Counted from the first letter of the stretch, positions 1 through 8,607 are shown. The stretch: 64,000 nucleotides of DNA from Nostoc sp. NMS9 (GCF_017114995.1 NZ_JABXKL010000073.1:44581-108580), one strand, 5' to 3'. A program made the numbers and translations. Notes: generated by a model not told the origin, from the letters alone.

Positions 1-1053
1 CGTGTTGTCAGAGAAATCAATCAAATTGAAGAACATCATAATTTACTATATGCTGAATCACAACAACTACAAAATCAAGTCATAGAAAGCCGTAGCCAAA
101 GAGATAGTCTACATCGAGAATTAAGAACATTTGCAGGACAAAAGAAGCAATTAGAAACAGAAGTTAGTAGTCTGCAAACTGAAATTAGTAATTTGCAGAA
201 CAATCAAACTGAATTGAATAATGCTTTTTCTACCCTCACAGCAGAGAAGCGCCGTTTAGAGTCAAATTGTAATGTATCTCGTGCTGAAATCACCCAATTG
301 CAAAGTCAAATTTCCGGGCTACAACACGAGAAACAAGAAGTTGAAAGTAATTTAACTCTTTTAGGCAGACTCAAACCCCAATTAGAAGAAAAATTATACG
401 AACTGCGAATTGCAATTCAAGAGCTAGAAGTTGAAACAACCCAAAACAATCAATTGCTTGTAGCAACGAAAACCGAAAGAGAAAATATCCAAGCTATCCT
501 GAATTCTTCACAAACCCAATTAGCAGAACACAAAGCCGAATTACAGCAATTACAAGGACAAGTTTCATTATTGCAAGAAGAACGAGACTCATTACAAAAT
601 CAAGTATGGGAATTACTACAACAAGTAGAAACATTCAATCCAGAGCCTTTGTCGGATAATTCCCAAGAAGATGATATTGAATTGCTTCCATTTTCTGAAA
701 TAATTGAATCTTCAGATGTAATTGAAAATTCGGAAGTTGAGACATCGGAAAATATCCCCGAAGAATGGACTAATTTTCTTGTAAATCTCCCCGGACATGA
801 GTTACAAGTATTAAAAGCTATAGTTGAACAAGATAATCCCAATAGTGCTATTAAAAAAATTGCCGAAGCAAATATCACTATGCCAAATTTATTAATCGAT
901 TCTATAAATGAACGGGCAAATGATACTATTGGGGAATTAATAATTAATTCTAATTTGGAAAGTCCAAAACTTTATCAGGAGCATATAACAGATGTAAAAA
1001 AAATGATTGCGATGTATGAAGGCCTCATGGCTAGACATACTTCGTCAAATTAA
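1..1053 (+). CDS. Coiled-coil protein with C-terminal TerB_C-like domain (5' end outside window)
   Basis: The frame is open from the first base, so this is the C-terminal 350 residues of a longer protein; the first in-window start-like codon (TTG at 193) is not the true start. Residues 1-215 are an almost uninterrupted Gln/Glu/Leu-rich coiled coil (repeats such as LQSQISGLQHEKQEVE). An acidic linker follows. From about residue 254 there is a compact helical domain (EEWTNFLVNLPGHELQVLKA ... LIDSINERANDTIGELI) that resembles the TerB_C domain of tellurite-resistance/stress systems. The stop lies 94 bp before a P-loop ATPase gene on the same strand, so the two are probably co-transcribed. TerB-N/TerB-C proteins paired with such ATPases are known in predicted Ter-linked conflict systems. 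The TerB_C call is by eye; the coiled coil is certain. Confidence 0.75.
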   Translation, partial: RVVREINQIEEHHNLLYAESQQLQNQVIESRSQRDSLHRELRTFAGQKKQLETEVSSLQTEISNLQNNQTELNNAFSTLTAEKRRLESNCNVSRAEITQLQSQISGLQHEKQEVESNLTLLGRLKPQLEEKLYELRIAIQELEVETTQNNQLLVATKTERENIQAILNSSQTQLAEHKAELQQLQGQVSLLQEERDSLQNQVWELLQQVETFNPEPLSDNSQEDDIELLPFSEIIESSDVIENSEVETSENIPEEWTNFLVNLPGHELQVLKAIVEQDNPNSAIKKIAEANITMPNLLIDSINERANDTIGELIINSNLESPKLYQEHITDVKKMIAMYEGLMARHTSSN

Positions 1054-1147
1054 ATTGTTATTGCAGTTGTAAGATTTAGTAGTAAGATGATGTACCTTAC
1101 CTACTTACTGCGTGCTTCTGCGTTTAGAATAAAGTGAAGTGTAATAC

Positions 1148-2476
1148 ATGGCAAAGCTCAAAATCTCGAAGAAAATTTCCACTGCTTTAATCAATTCTCT
1201 TGGTGCAGGGGTAGTACCAAGAGTGGGAGTTGAATATATAGCAGTAGGTCGAGAAAAAGAACTAAAAAGCTTATTACAAAATCTCGATGATATTGCAGAA
1301 GGTGTCGCAGCATTTCGCTTCATAATTGGTAACTACGGTTCCGGTAAAAGTTTTTTACTGCAACTAATTCGTAATCGAGCAATGGAGCAAGGTTTTGTAG
1401 TAGCTGATGCTGATTTATCCCCAGAACGTCGATTAGCTGGAAGCAACAATGAAGGTGTAGCTACCTATCGAGAATTAATGAGCCACCTAGCTACAAAAAC
1501 TCGTCCTGATGGTGGTGCTTTAGTCTCAATTTTAGAAGGATGGATTAATAAAATTCAACAAGAAGTGGTTAAAGAAACTGAAATGCGTCCGAATGACGAT
1601 GGTTTTGATGACCAAGTTGAATCGAAAATTAGGGAAGTAGTTCAGTATATTGAAGATTTAGTTCACGGTTTTGATTTTGGTAACGTGATTATCGCTTATT
1701 GGCGTGGCTACCGATTGGATGATGATAATTTAAAAAATGCAGCGATGCGCTGGTTACGGGGAGAATTTACTACTAAAGTTGAGGCGAAAGCAGCTTTAGG
1801 AGTGCGGGTAATTATAGATGATGATAGCTGGTATGACTATATAAAACTATTTGCTAAATTTGTGGCTGAGATTGGCTATAAAGGACTATTAATCTTAGTT
1901 GATGAAGCCGTACATTTATATCAAATATCTACCACCGTTACACGAGAAAAGAATTATAATCGACTCCTGGCAATGTTTAACGACACCATGCAATGTAAAG
2001 CAGAACATCTTGGCATTGTTGTTGGTGGAACAACTAAGTTTTTAGAAGACCCCAAACGGGGACTTTTTGCAGATCAAGCTTGGCAAAGACGCACAAAAGA
2101 AAGTCATTTTGTTGCACAAGCTAATATTCAGGAACATTTAGGGCCAGTGATTCGGCTAAATCCGTTGAGTGAAGCAGAAATTTTGACGCTTCTGCAACGT
2201 TTAGCTGAGATTCATGCACTCAATTTTGGGTATGAACAGACTTTGACGAATCGTGAGTTGAAGGAGTTTGTGCAAGAAATTATTAATCGCTTGGGTGCAG
2301 AAGCATTACTGACACCAGGGGAAATTGTGCGAGATTTTATGAGTGTGCTGAATATTCTTCACCAAAATCCAGGAATTGCGTTTGGTGAATTAATTCATGG
2401 CTCTAAATTTAAACCCACTGCTATGGGTAAGGATGCAAATGTGGATGAAGATGGCGCAGCCGAATTTAGTTTGTGA
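1148..2476 (+). CDS. P-loop ATPase, DUF2791 / BrxC-BrxD-like family
   Basis: A 442-residue AAA-like ATPase. The Walker A loop is GNYGSGKS at residues 61-68, directly after a hydrophobic strand (FRFII); the Walker B strand is LLILVDEA near residues 245-254. The N-terminal start (ALINSLGAGVVPRVGVEYIA, then VGREKEL) is typical of the DUF2791 'ATP-binding protein' family, which occurs in BREX-type and Ter-associated phage-defence neighbourhoods. No helicase or methylase follows it here; the next gene is xisH. Any helicase partner would have to lie upstream of the window. Start ATG at 1148 has only a weak ribosome site. Role in defence is inferred from family context, not from this sequence alone. 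Confidence 0.85.
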   Translation: MAKLKISKKISTALINSLGAGVVPRVGVEYIAVGREKELKSLLQNLDDIAEGVAAFRFIIGNYGSGKSFLLQLIRNRAMEQGFVVADADLSPERRLAGSNNEGVATYRELMSHLATKTRPDGGALVSILEGWINKIQQEVVKETEMRPNDDGFDDQVESKIREVVQYIEDLVHGFDFGNVIIAYWRGYRLDDDNLKNAAMRWLRGEFTTKVEAKAALGVRVIIDDDSWYDYIKLFAKFVAEIGYKGLLILVDEAVHLYQISTTVTREKNYNRLLAMFNDTMQCKAEHLGIVVGGTTKFLEDPKRGLFADQAWQRRTKESHFVAQANIQEHLGPVIRLNPLSEAEILTLLQRLAEIHALNFGYEQTLTNRELKEFVQEIINRLGAEALLTPGEIVRDFMSVLNILHQNPGIAFGELIHGSKFKPTAMGKDANVDEDGAAEFSL

Positions 2477-2536
2477 TTAATGATAAAGACACTACTATAC
2501 TGATTTAAAATCAGGTAAAAAAGTGTGTAAACAGAA

Positions 2537-2956
2537 ATGTCAGCCAAAGACTTATTCCATGAAGCAGTCAAGAAGGGTCTTCAGAAAGAGCAGTGGATAA
2601 TTACACATGACCCATTAAGGATCGAGTTTGGTAAGGAGGATGAAGTTAGAATAGATTTGGGTGCAGAAAGACTCTTAGCGGCTGAAAAAGCAGGAGAAAA
2701 GATTGCGGTTGAGATTAAAAGTTTTTTGAGTGACTCAGCATTGTTTGATTTTCATCTGGCGTTGGGCCAATTTTTGAACTACCGTTTAGTTTTAGAAGCT
2801 AGTGAAAGAGAACGCATATTATACTTAGCAGTGCCAATTGCTGCTTACGAATCGTTTTTCCAACGGGATTTACCCCAAGCATCAGTGCGGCAATACCGAA
2901 TTAAGTTGATTGTATATGATCCAGTGGATGAGGTGATAGTTAAATGGATAAACTAG
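2537..2956 (+). CDS. xisH: XisH family protein
   Basis: A 139-residue protein matching the XisH family, named for the fdxN-element excision controlling factors of Anabaena but widespread as xisH-xisI pairs in cyanobacteria with no excision element nearby. The fold is a PD-(D/E)XK nuclease-like core: D40 in VRIDLGAERL and E59-x-K61 in VEIKSF are in the expected places. Its last 13 bp overlap the start of xisI, which implies translational coupling. Whether this copy has anything to do with excision is unknown, because no element boundaries or xisF-like recombinase are visible here. It may instead act like a toxin-type nuclease with XisI as partner; that is speculation. Confidence 0.93.
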   Translation: MSAKDLFHEAVKKGLQKEQWIITHDPLRIEFGKEDEVRIDLGAERLLAAEKAGEKIAVEIKSFLSDSALFDFHLALGQFLNYRLVLEASERERILYLAVPIAAYESFFQRDLPQASVRQYRIKLIVYDPVDEVIVKWIN

Positions 2957-3279
2957 CATTTTATCGTCAGTGTATTCAAAAACTATTGACCGAATACAGC
3001 GACGTTATCCCGATAAACGGCGAAATTGATACACAAATAATTTTTGATACAGAACACGACCATTATCAAATTGTTGATTTGGGATGGGATAAACATCACC
3101 GCATTTATAATTGCGTGATGCATTTGGATATTAAGAGCCATAAAATTTGGATTCAACGTAACCAGACTGATAAGTTGATTGCTGATGAATTGGTAGCGAT
3201 GGGTGTACTAAAACAAGATATTGTATTGGGCTTGCAGCCTGTTTATGCCAGAGAATACACAGGGTATGGTGTGGGGTAG
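2944..3279 (+). CDS. xisI: XisI family protein
   Basis: A 111-residue XisI-family protein, recognisable from LLTEYSDV, the central FDTEHDHYQIVDLGWDKHHR segment, the IWIQRNQTD strand and the C-terminal LGLQPVYAREYTGYGVG tail. It overlaps xisH by 13 bp in another frame, the usual arrangement of the pair. The family is small, compact and cytosolic, and is presumed to bind XisH; the biochemical role is not established. The stop is followed by about 140 bp without features before a convergent cupin gene. Confidence 0.93.
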   Translation: MDKLAFYRQCIQKLLTEYSDVIPINGEIDTQIIFDTEHDHYQIVDLGWDKHHRIYNCVMHLDIKSHKIWIQRNQTDKLIADELVAMGVLKQDIVLGLQPVYAREYTGYGVG

Positions 3280-3422
3280 GGCTAACCAAGTTCAATCCTA
3301 TCCGACCACGGGGGCGATGCCTGTGGCGAGCTAACTCTGGTGACTCATATCGTTATCTGTGTGATGCGATTTCAAATACTAATGAGTAAACCTCTGACAA
3401 AAGTCGAAATCTCTCATCAAAT

Positions 3423-3929
3423 TCATCTGTTTTCAGGATTGATTAAAATAGCTTTTGGTTGATTAGCATTAAATAGAGAAGCAGACAACAGAATAATCGG
3501 TTTGTTTGTTTGGTTTTCTCCATAATGAATCATTCCGGCAGATTCAACTAAAGAATCTCCCACTGTAAGCTGTATAGTTTTCCCTTTTTGAAGAATCAAC
3601 TCTGTGCCGTTAGCTTTCGTTACTTTAGCTTCTCCTTCCACAACAGTATAAATTAAAGTTCCCGCCTCTACTCGTTCAATCTGCATTCCCGGATGAGTAT
3701 GAGTAGGGAGTTTTGCTCTTGGTGCGATGATATAGCGTACAAGTTCAAGAATCTGCTTTTTATCTTGAGTTGGATAACCACTCGCTAAAACTTCACGGGT
3801 AACAGATTGAGTGTAAGTATTGGGTGAGGAGATTTCTTGGCTCTTAACAACTACACTGCCAAAAGCTAGGATAGCTAAGGGGAGAATCAGAGACAGTTTT
3901 CTCATATTAAAAGTTTTTTGTTTGGACAA
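3423..3929 (-). CDS. Secreted/periplasmic cupin-domain protein
   Basis: A 168-residue protein with an N-terminal signal peptide (basic MSKQKTFNMRK, hydrophobic LSLILPLAILAFGSVVV) and a single cupin barrel. Cupin motif 1 is visible as LPTHTHPGMQIERVEAGTLIY (two His and a Glu that would bind metal) and motif 2 as GDSLVESAGMIHYGENQ (late His). The substrate cannot be deduced. The gene stands alone, converging with xisI. A second Met (MRKLSLIL, residue 9) is a possible start. Confidence 0.85.
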   Translation of the reverse strand: MSKQKTFNMRKLSLILPLAILAFGSVVVKSQEISSPNTYTQSVTREVLASGYPTQDKKQILELVRYIIAPRAKLPTHTHPGMQIERVEAGTLIYTVVEGEAKVTKANGTELILQKGKTIQLTVGDSLVESAGMIHYGENQTNKPIILLSASLFNANQPKAILINPENR

Positions 3930-4198
3930 TACATTTAATTAAATCATTTTGTGTTTAGTTTGTCTAATTACTTAACTTGCCAGTGCTATTCAGATAATTT
4001 TTTGAGTACATTTTGAACCTCATCTGCCCTTTTTGGATCAAGTTAAATGTACCTTTAAGCCGCTATTTTGAGATATTTTTTGAATATGTCTTCAGAAACT
4101 ATTTCATCTTCATCAAGATTGCTAACAAGACATCGAATTAATTAAAGCAAGGCTTAACAGAGAATAGAACACTTTTTTACGCGATCGCACCAACAAAA

Positions 4199-4786
4199 TC
4201 ATTCACTAGCACTTTCTGGAAACAACCGATTCAAGTCTAATAATATATCTTCAAATCCAGGAATAGCCACTGACTGATTCGGTAAATAAATCTGTTTGCT
4301 GAGATAGTTAAACTTACTTTGAGCATTTTGATATGGCTGGCTGTGTTGCTCAAGTTGACGAGCTGGTAAATTCACAATCCAGTAATAAGAAATTCTGGCT
4401 TCTGCATACAAAGACAGCTTGGTTGTTTGGTCATAATCTAGAGTTTTATCTGAAATTTCAATTACTAACAAAATATCTTCGGGATAAGGATGATGAGCGA
4501 GATAATCTTCATCTTTTCCTCGTGCAATGACAACATCCGGCTCAGGCTCACTTTGATTAGGAAGGGTGATAGGATCTTGTCCACGGATGACTGCTCGATC
4601 GCCTAATAGCCGATCTAATTGACGGCATAGGATAGAACTACAAACTGTATGAGGCGTTCCCTTTGCTGTCATTTGAATCAGTTCTCCTCGAATCAATTCA
4701 ATATGATTGGCCTCTGTCAGAAATCCGAGTTCAATCAATCGATGGTATTCAGCGATGGTAAATCGCTTAGGTGTCACAGCATTCAT
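4199..4786 (-). CDS. Uma2 family (DUF820) PD-(D/E)XK nuclease-like protein
   Basis: A 195-residue member of the Uma2/DUF820 family, which is hugely expanded in cyanobacteria. Expected landmarks are present: FTIAEYHRLIELG at the N-terminus, HIELIRGEL (E30), PEPDVVIA (D84), LLVIEISDKTLDYD (E110) followed by K123 and the late SYYWIVNL. A start ten codons upstream is possible, but the ATG at 4786 has a good ribosome site (AGAAGGATGTCTC before ATG) and gives the family's usual length. The fold predicts a nuclease; the biological role of these proteins is unknown, though many look mobile. Confidence 0.92.
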   Translation of the reverse strand: MNAVTPKRFTIAEYHRLIELGFLTEANHIELIRGELIQMTAKGTPHTVCSSILCRQLDRLLGDRAVIRGQDPITLPNQSEPEPDVVIARGKDEDYLAHHPYPEDILLVIEISDKTLDYDQTTKLSLYAEARISYYWIVNLPARQLEQHSQPYQNAQSKFNYLSKQIYLPNQSVAIPGFEDILLDLNRLFPESASE

Positions 4787-4872
4787 GAGACATCCTTCTA
4801 ATGGCACTGATTCCACTTTACTTGTAGATTAAACTGACAGCGTTGTTTACCGCCGCAGGCATTGCAATAACT

Positions 4873-4998
4873 TAAGCCGTTGTTACTACAACTGAACCAT
4901 TGATAAGTAACCTTAAAGCCGTTGTTACTACAACTGAAGCTGTTATTATCAATGCTGAAGCTGTCGTTACCACAGCTTAAGTTGTGGTTATGAATATG
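4873..4998. repeat. Degenerate 21-bp tandem repeat, six units
   Basis: Six consecutive 21-bp units share the pattern GAAGCYGTNGTTAYNANNRCT. Units 1, 3, 4 and 5 are clearly related (aagccgttgttactacaact, then gaagctgtcgttaccacagc); units 2 and 6 are more worn. The array lies between the 2-epimerase stop and the Uma2 start. Because 21 is a multiple of three, a spurious ORF runs through it. Its period matches two other arrays in this window. Confidence 0.75.
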
Positions 4999-5014
4999 AA
5001 TTTTTGTAATAAGT

Positions 5015-6217
5015 CTATTGCAAAGGAGTAGCGATCGCCTCAAATTGTTGCCAACAAAGGTATAATGCCCGCGGTACGTGAAAACATCCTTTCCATTTGC
5101 CACCTTTAAGGTTCAACAACACTTCTCCACGCCGATTCAGGTAGCCAAACCATTCACCATACTCGGAATCAGCAAAGTGTGACCAGGCATAATCGTGCAT
5201 CTTTTCATACCATTCCCAACACACCTCACGCTCGGTTAGGCGATAACCCATCGCTAATGCAACCAAAGACTCTAGGTGAACCCACCACAACTTTTGATCC
5301 CATTCTAATTGTTGTGGGGGATGACCGTCTGCATCCATAAAGTAATACAACCCGCCATACTCGTTATCCCAAGCAAAATTTAGGATGTTTAACACCACAT
5401 CAACGGCTTGGTTAATAGTTTTGGTGTCGTTTTGGCGACGCGCGATGTCCATGATGAACCACATCGCTTCGATACCGTGACCTGGATTAATCAGCCGTCC
5501 CTCAAAAGAATCTATGTGGGAACCGTCAGGGGCAACATTTTCGTACATTAGCCCCCGTTCTTGGTCGAGAAAATCGGTTATCACTTCGCGGACTGTCTCA
5601 GCTAGGACATTCTCTAGTGTTTCCTTTGGCAGCAACCATTCCATTTCTAGAGTCAGGTTGGCTAAAATCATCGGTACAGCCAATGATTTCATCGGGCGTG
5701 TGCCGGGATAGGTTTTATTATATTTGCCCTTGGGGTTATCTTTGCGGCGTAATACGTTGTTATAAGCTTGCATCGCTACATCCTTTGCCCATTCTTCGCC
5801 GCCAGCGAGTGCATATTGACTAAATGCCATCGCCGCAAAGCAATCAGAAAAGATGTTGTAAGGCTCAACCAGTGGTTTCCCTTCACGGGTGAGGGCAAAG
5901 TACCAGTTACCATCGCTATCTCTGCCATGTTGGGCGAGAAAATTAGCGCCGTTGCTGGCAATTTTTAGCCAATTTTCGCGCTTTTCTAGCTGATTGTAAA
6001 GCATCGAAAAAGTCCACACCTGGCGGTTTTGCAGCCAGATAAATTTATCTGTATCATAAATTTTGCCTTCGCGATCAAGGCAGGTGAAATAGCCGCCTTG
6101 CTGCCAATCAAGAGAATATTTTTCCCAAAAGGGGAGTACGTCGTTGAGGAGGGCGTTTTTGTAAAGTTCAGCGTAGGCGTAGCCCGCCGGAGGCATCGCT
6201 AGAAAATTATACTCCAT
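5015..6217 (-). CDS. N-acylglucosamine 2-epimerase (AGE/renin-binding protein family)
   Basis: A 400-residue (alpha/alpha)6-barrel enzyme predicted to interconvert N-acetylglucosamine and N-acetylmannosamine. It strongly resembles the characterised Anabaena enzyme: YDTDKFIWLQNRQVWTFSML, FSDCFAAMAFSQYAL, the PGHGIEAMW histidine and the KGCFHVPRALYLC histidine, the two proposed catalytic bases. The start at 6217 is fixed by a strong ribosome site (GGGGAGGAAATTT then ATG); an upstream in-frame Met lies in a dispersed repeat and is not used. The N-terminus is odd: MEYNFLAMPPAGYAYAELYKN contains the translation of a second copy of that repeat (6171-6199), so the mature protein carries about nine repeat-encoded residues before the conserved barrel begins. 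Confidence 0.95.
   Translation of the reverse strand: MEYNFLAMPPAGYAYAELYKNALLNDVLPFWEKYSLDWQQGGYFTCLDREGKIYDTDKFIWLQNRQVWTFSMLYNQLEKRENWLKIASNGANFLAQHGRDSDGNWYFALTREGKPLVEPYNIFSDCFAAMAFSQYALAGGEEWAKDVAMQAYNNVLRRKDNPKGKYNKTYPGTRPMKSLAVPMILANLTLEMEWLLPKETLENVLAETVREVITDFLDQERGLMYENVAPDGSHIDSFEGRLINPGHGIEAMWFIMDIARRQNDTKTINQAVDVVLNILNFAWDNEYGGLYYFMDADGHPPQQLEWDQKLWWVHLESLVALAMGYRLTEREVCWEWYEKMHDYAWSHFADSEYGEWFGYLNRRGEVLLNLKGGKWKGCFHVPRALYLCWQQFEAIATPLQ
6171..6199. repeat. Small dispersed repeat (SDR family A), inside the epimerase gene
   Basis: A 29-bp copy of the repeat whose core reads GTAGGCGTAGCCCGYCG, ending AGRCATCGC. On the coding strand it gives MPPAGYAYA in frame near the epimerase N-terminus. 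Other copies in the window are at 6285, 12767, 13941 and 58959. Confidence 0.85.
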
Positions 6218-6284
6218 AAATTTCCTCCCCTTTTGTACCAAAACCAACAGCTTAACAGTTATCATATTTTGACTCGAACATGGA

Positions 6285-6313
6285 GCGTAGGCGTAGCCCG
6301 TCGTAGACATCGC
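6285..6313. repeat. Small dispersed repeat (SDR family A), upstream of the epimerase
   Basis: A second 29-bp copy only 85 bp from the one inside the gene, in the same orientation, lying in the divergent promoter region between the epimerase and the aspartoacylase gene. It extends the epimerase reading frame upstream by chance. Confidence 0.85.
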
Positions 6314-6415
6314 GTCAGTCTTTTACAAGATTTAGTCAGCAGAAGCTATACTTCTATCTTGGATCTTGCATCATTCTCAATAACCGTAGGGTAGTTTTTT
6401 AGAGATGAGGTTGTT

Positions 6416-7294
6416 ATGAGTCAGATTGAACGAGTTGCGATCGTTGGAGGAAACCACGGTAATGAGTTAACAGGAGTACATTTAGTCAAAAAGTTTCAGC
6501 AATATCCTAATTTAATTAACAGGGAAAGTTTTGAAACTCTGGCATTACTTGGTAATCTCAAAGCTATTGAAGAAGGCAAACGATACATTGACAAGGATTT
6601 AAATCGTTGTTTCACTAATCAAGGCTTACAAAATCCCCAACTCTCAAGTTATGAAGATACGCGGGCAAAAGCAATTCAACAGATATTGCAACCGCAAAAT
6701 CAGCCCTTTGTAGATGTAATTGTTGATTTGCATAGCACAACTGCCAACATGGGTTTAACTCTAATTTTTTGTGATATGCATCCTTTATTGCTTCACTTAG
6801 GTGCTTATTTAAGTTCTATCAATCCTTTAGTGAAAGTCTGTATTAATCAGGAATCCAAAGAAAATGGTTTTCTCCGTTCTCTGTGTGAATTGGGTTTTGT
6901 TATAGAAGTTGGGGCTGTGGCTCAAAATGTTTTAAACGCTGAATTATTTCAGGAAACAGAACAGCTTATTTATGCAGTTTTAGATTATTTTGAAGGGTGC
7001 AACCAGGAGAATATTCCGCAGACAAGCAATCACCTTACACTTTATAAATCCATTAAGACTATCGATTATCCTAAAAGCGAGCGTGGGGAAATTCAAGCCA
7101 TGATTCACCCCCAGCTTCAGTTTAGGGATTATGAACCTTTGCATCCAGGCGATCCAATCTTTCTGACTTTTGAAGGAAAAGATATTTTCTATGAGGGAGC
7201 GTCTACTGTTTATCCTATTTTTATTAATGAAGCAGCTTACTACGAGAAAGGAATTGCGATGTATTTAAGTCAAAAGCAGGAAGAAATAGTTTAA
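6416..7294 (+). CDS. Aspartoacylase / succinylglutamate desuccinylase-family zinc hydrolase
   Basis: A 292-residue enzyme of the AstE/AspA family. The zinc site is visible: H14 and E17 in GGNHGNELTG and the His of VDLHSTTANMG near residue 106. The substrate-binding KDLNRCF (Asn-Arg) is present, as is the EVGAVAQN region. Length (about 290-310) and motif order fit aspartoacylase rather than bacterial AstE. The expected reaction is hydrolysis of N-acetylaspartate to aspartate and acetate, in the cytosol. Start ATG at 6416 follows GAGATGAGGTTGTT. It is divergently placed from the epimerase and converges on a small ribbon-helix-helix gene. Confidence 0.9.
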   Translation: MSQIERVAIVGGNHGNELTGVHLVKKFQQYPNLINRESFETLALLGNLKAIEEGKRYIDKDLNRCFTNQGLQNPQLSSYEDTRAKAIQQILQPQNQPFVDVIVDLHSTTANMGLTLIFCDMHPLLLHLGAYLSSINPLVKVCINQESKENGFLRSLCELGFVIEVGAVAQNVLNAELFQETEQLIYAVLDYFEGCNQENIPQTSNHLTLYKSIKTIDYPKSERGEIQAMIHPQLQFRDYEPLHPGDPIFLTFEGKDIFYEGASTVYPIFINEAAYYEKGIAMYLSQKQEEIV

Positions 7295-7307
7295 TTTGTT
7301 CGCCCTT

Positions 7308-7523
7308 CTAACCATCTCCTGCAACGCCGTCCCAAGCAGCAATTTCAGCTTGATACTCTGCATCTTCAACATCCTGCTTTAGCGCTGTAATCATTTCTGC
7401 TGCTAAAACTCGGCGGCGGTGTTCTGCTAGCAGTGTATTGATATATGCACTACGGTTCCCTTGTGCACACCGATCTACAAATTGCAGAATGTCTTCTTCT
7501 AAAGTAATTGTGACTTTGAGGAT
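7308..7523 (-). pseudogene. Ribbon-helix-helix antitoxin-like small gene lacking a normal start codon
   Basis: An open frame of 71 codons. It begins xLKVTITLEEDILQFVDRCA, continues NRSAYINTLLAEHRRR, and ends with an acidic helix (KQDVEDAEYQAEIAAWDGV). This is the plan of a CopG/MazE-like RHH DNA-binding antitoxin: a beta strand, two helices, then a toxin-binding tail. The codon where Met is expected is ATC (7521-7523), directly preceded by an in-frame TAG; no ATG, GTG or TTG is available near it. No toxin gene follows, because the next gene downstream is the convergent aspartoacylase. It is probably a decayed orphan antitoxin; rare ATC initiation is the alternative. Confidence 0.6.
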
Positions 7524-7573
7524 CTATAATTAATTTTTAGTATTACTTTATCATCATACTAAAATTTACTAAA

Positions 7574-7680
7574 CTTATACCAATTCAATTAATGATTGCA
7601 ACACATCCTTGGGTAAAGACGCGATTCATCGCGTCTCTACAAATGGTCTATTTGCCGCATTCTTTTTTCAATTTGGTATT
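7574..7680. mobile_element. 107-bp MITE-like element, copy 1
   Basis: Begins TTATACCAATTCAATTAATG and ends with the near-inverted AATTTGGTATTA, so the termini form an imperfect inverted repeat around ATACCAA. Inside is a palindrome, GACGCGATTCATCGCGTC. A second copy at 49017-49123 has the same length and differs at only a few positions. It has no coding capacity. It lies between the RHH remnant and the Tab2-like gene. Confidence 0.85.
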
Positions 7681-7807
7681 ATACACCTGGCCTATATAAG
7701 CAAATTCCAGTAAAGCGTAGACACATATTCCCTTGTAGTCAGACATCGCTTTAGTCGATTTATTTAGTTATCAAAATTAAGCAGACAAATATTTTTGGCA
7801 ATTAATA

Positions 7808-8602
7808 TCAATCTTCTGCCCGCAATAACCAAAAGCCGCTATAAGTCATACCAGAATCATCAGGTTGAACTAACAAAAAATGCAATCCTCGGCTTTGCTG
7901 CTTGCGTTGTTCAAATGCTTGGGCTGCTGTTGTAACTTCTGGATCTTCAAATGTGGCAACAATCCACCTATCCACCAAGCTAGCTTCTAATATTAAGCCA
8001 TCTGGTGCGCCAGAAATGTAGTTCAAGCTTACAGGACGGGCTTGCTGTAACCACCGTGCTAGGCGCATTGATTGCCGTCCACCATAAATTACTACACCAG
8101 GAACAGGAACTGTTGATGCTAAACCCAAATTGATGGGTTTGCGATGTTCTGGGAGGTGCAAAATGGGAATGGGGCGATCGCTAAATCTCGTTTCTACATC
8201 ACTAGCAGCTAGAGCCGCAAAACGCCATTGTTCTCCCCAGAGGTTTTCTGGTAATGGTGCTGGAGGTGGTTTATCCAGCGTTGAGGGATATTGCTTTTCT
8301 TGTAACCACTGCTTTAACGCCAAGGTGTGGCGGGTAGGTTCGACATTAATACTTAAATTGCGTCCAGCCGCTTCAATTAAACTTAGAGACTGAGGACGAA
8401 ACACTTGAATTACATCTGGCAATTTTTCACCAGCAGCTAGCTCAAGTTGAGCAGCCACCCAACTCGAATTCGCTGCTGACTGGAGACAGGTGGCTTCATA
8501 TTGAAAGCTGCGAGTTGCGTCACAAATCAACAACTCCCATAAAATTTGTCCAGACGCATCTTGTGAGGGACGACGATAAAAATCAACCTGCCAAATTTTC
8601 AT
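7808..8602 (-). CDS. Tab2/Atab2 family RNA-binding protein (DUF1092)
   Basis: A 264-residue protein beginning MKIWQVDFYRRP, the hallmark start of the cyanobacterial/plastid Tab2/Atab2 family, and ending with FLLVQPDDSGMTYSGFWLLR. In algae and plants the family binds psaA/B leader RNA and promotes photosystem I translation. The same role here is inferred, not shown. The ORF extends seven codons upstream, but the conserved MKIW at 8602 is the natural start. The 5' side abuts a heptamer-repeat region and a 21-bp minisatellite. Confidence 0.93.
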   Translation of the reverse strand: MKIWQVDFYRRPSQDASGQILWELLICDATRSFQYEATCLQSAANSSWVAAQLELAAGEKLPDVIQVFRPQSLSLIEAAGRNLSINVEPTRHTLALKQWLQEKQYPSTLDKPPPAPLPENLWGEQWRFAALAASDVETRFSDRPIPILHLPEHRKPINLGLASTVPVPGVVIYGGRQSMRLARWLQQARPVSLNYISGAPDGLILEASLVDRWIVATFEDPEVTTAAQAFEQRKQQSRGLHFLLVQPDDSGMTYSGFWLLRAED

Positions 8603-8607
8603 AATTA

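Noticed and set aside
2537..3279. xisH-xisI as a sign of an fdxN-type excision element
   Set aside because: No recombinase, no direct-repeat borders and no nif genes nearby; the pair is common outside such elements.
4798..5103. 101-codon minus-strand ORF
   Set aside because: Runs through the worn 21-bp array and overlaps the epimerase 3' end; composition is repeat-driven.
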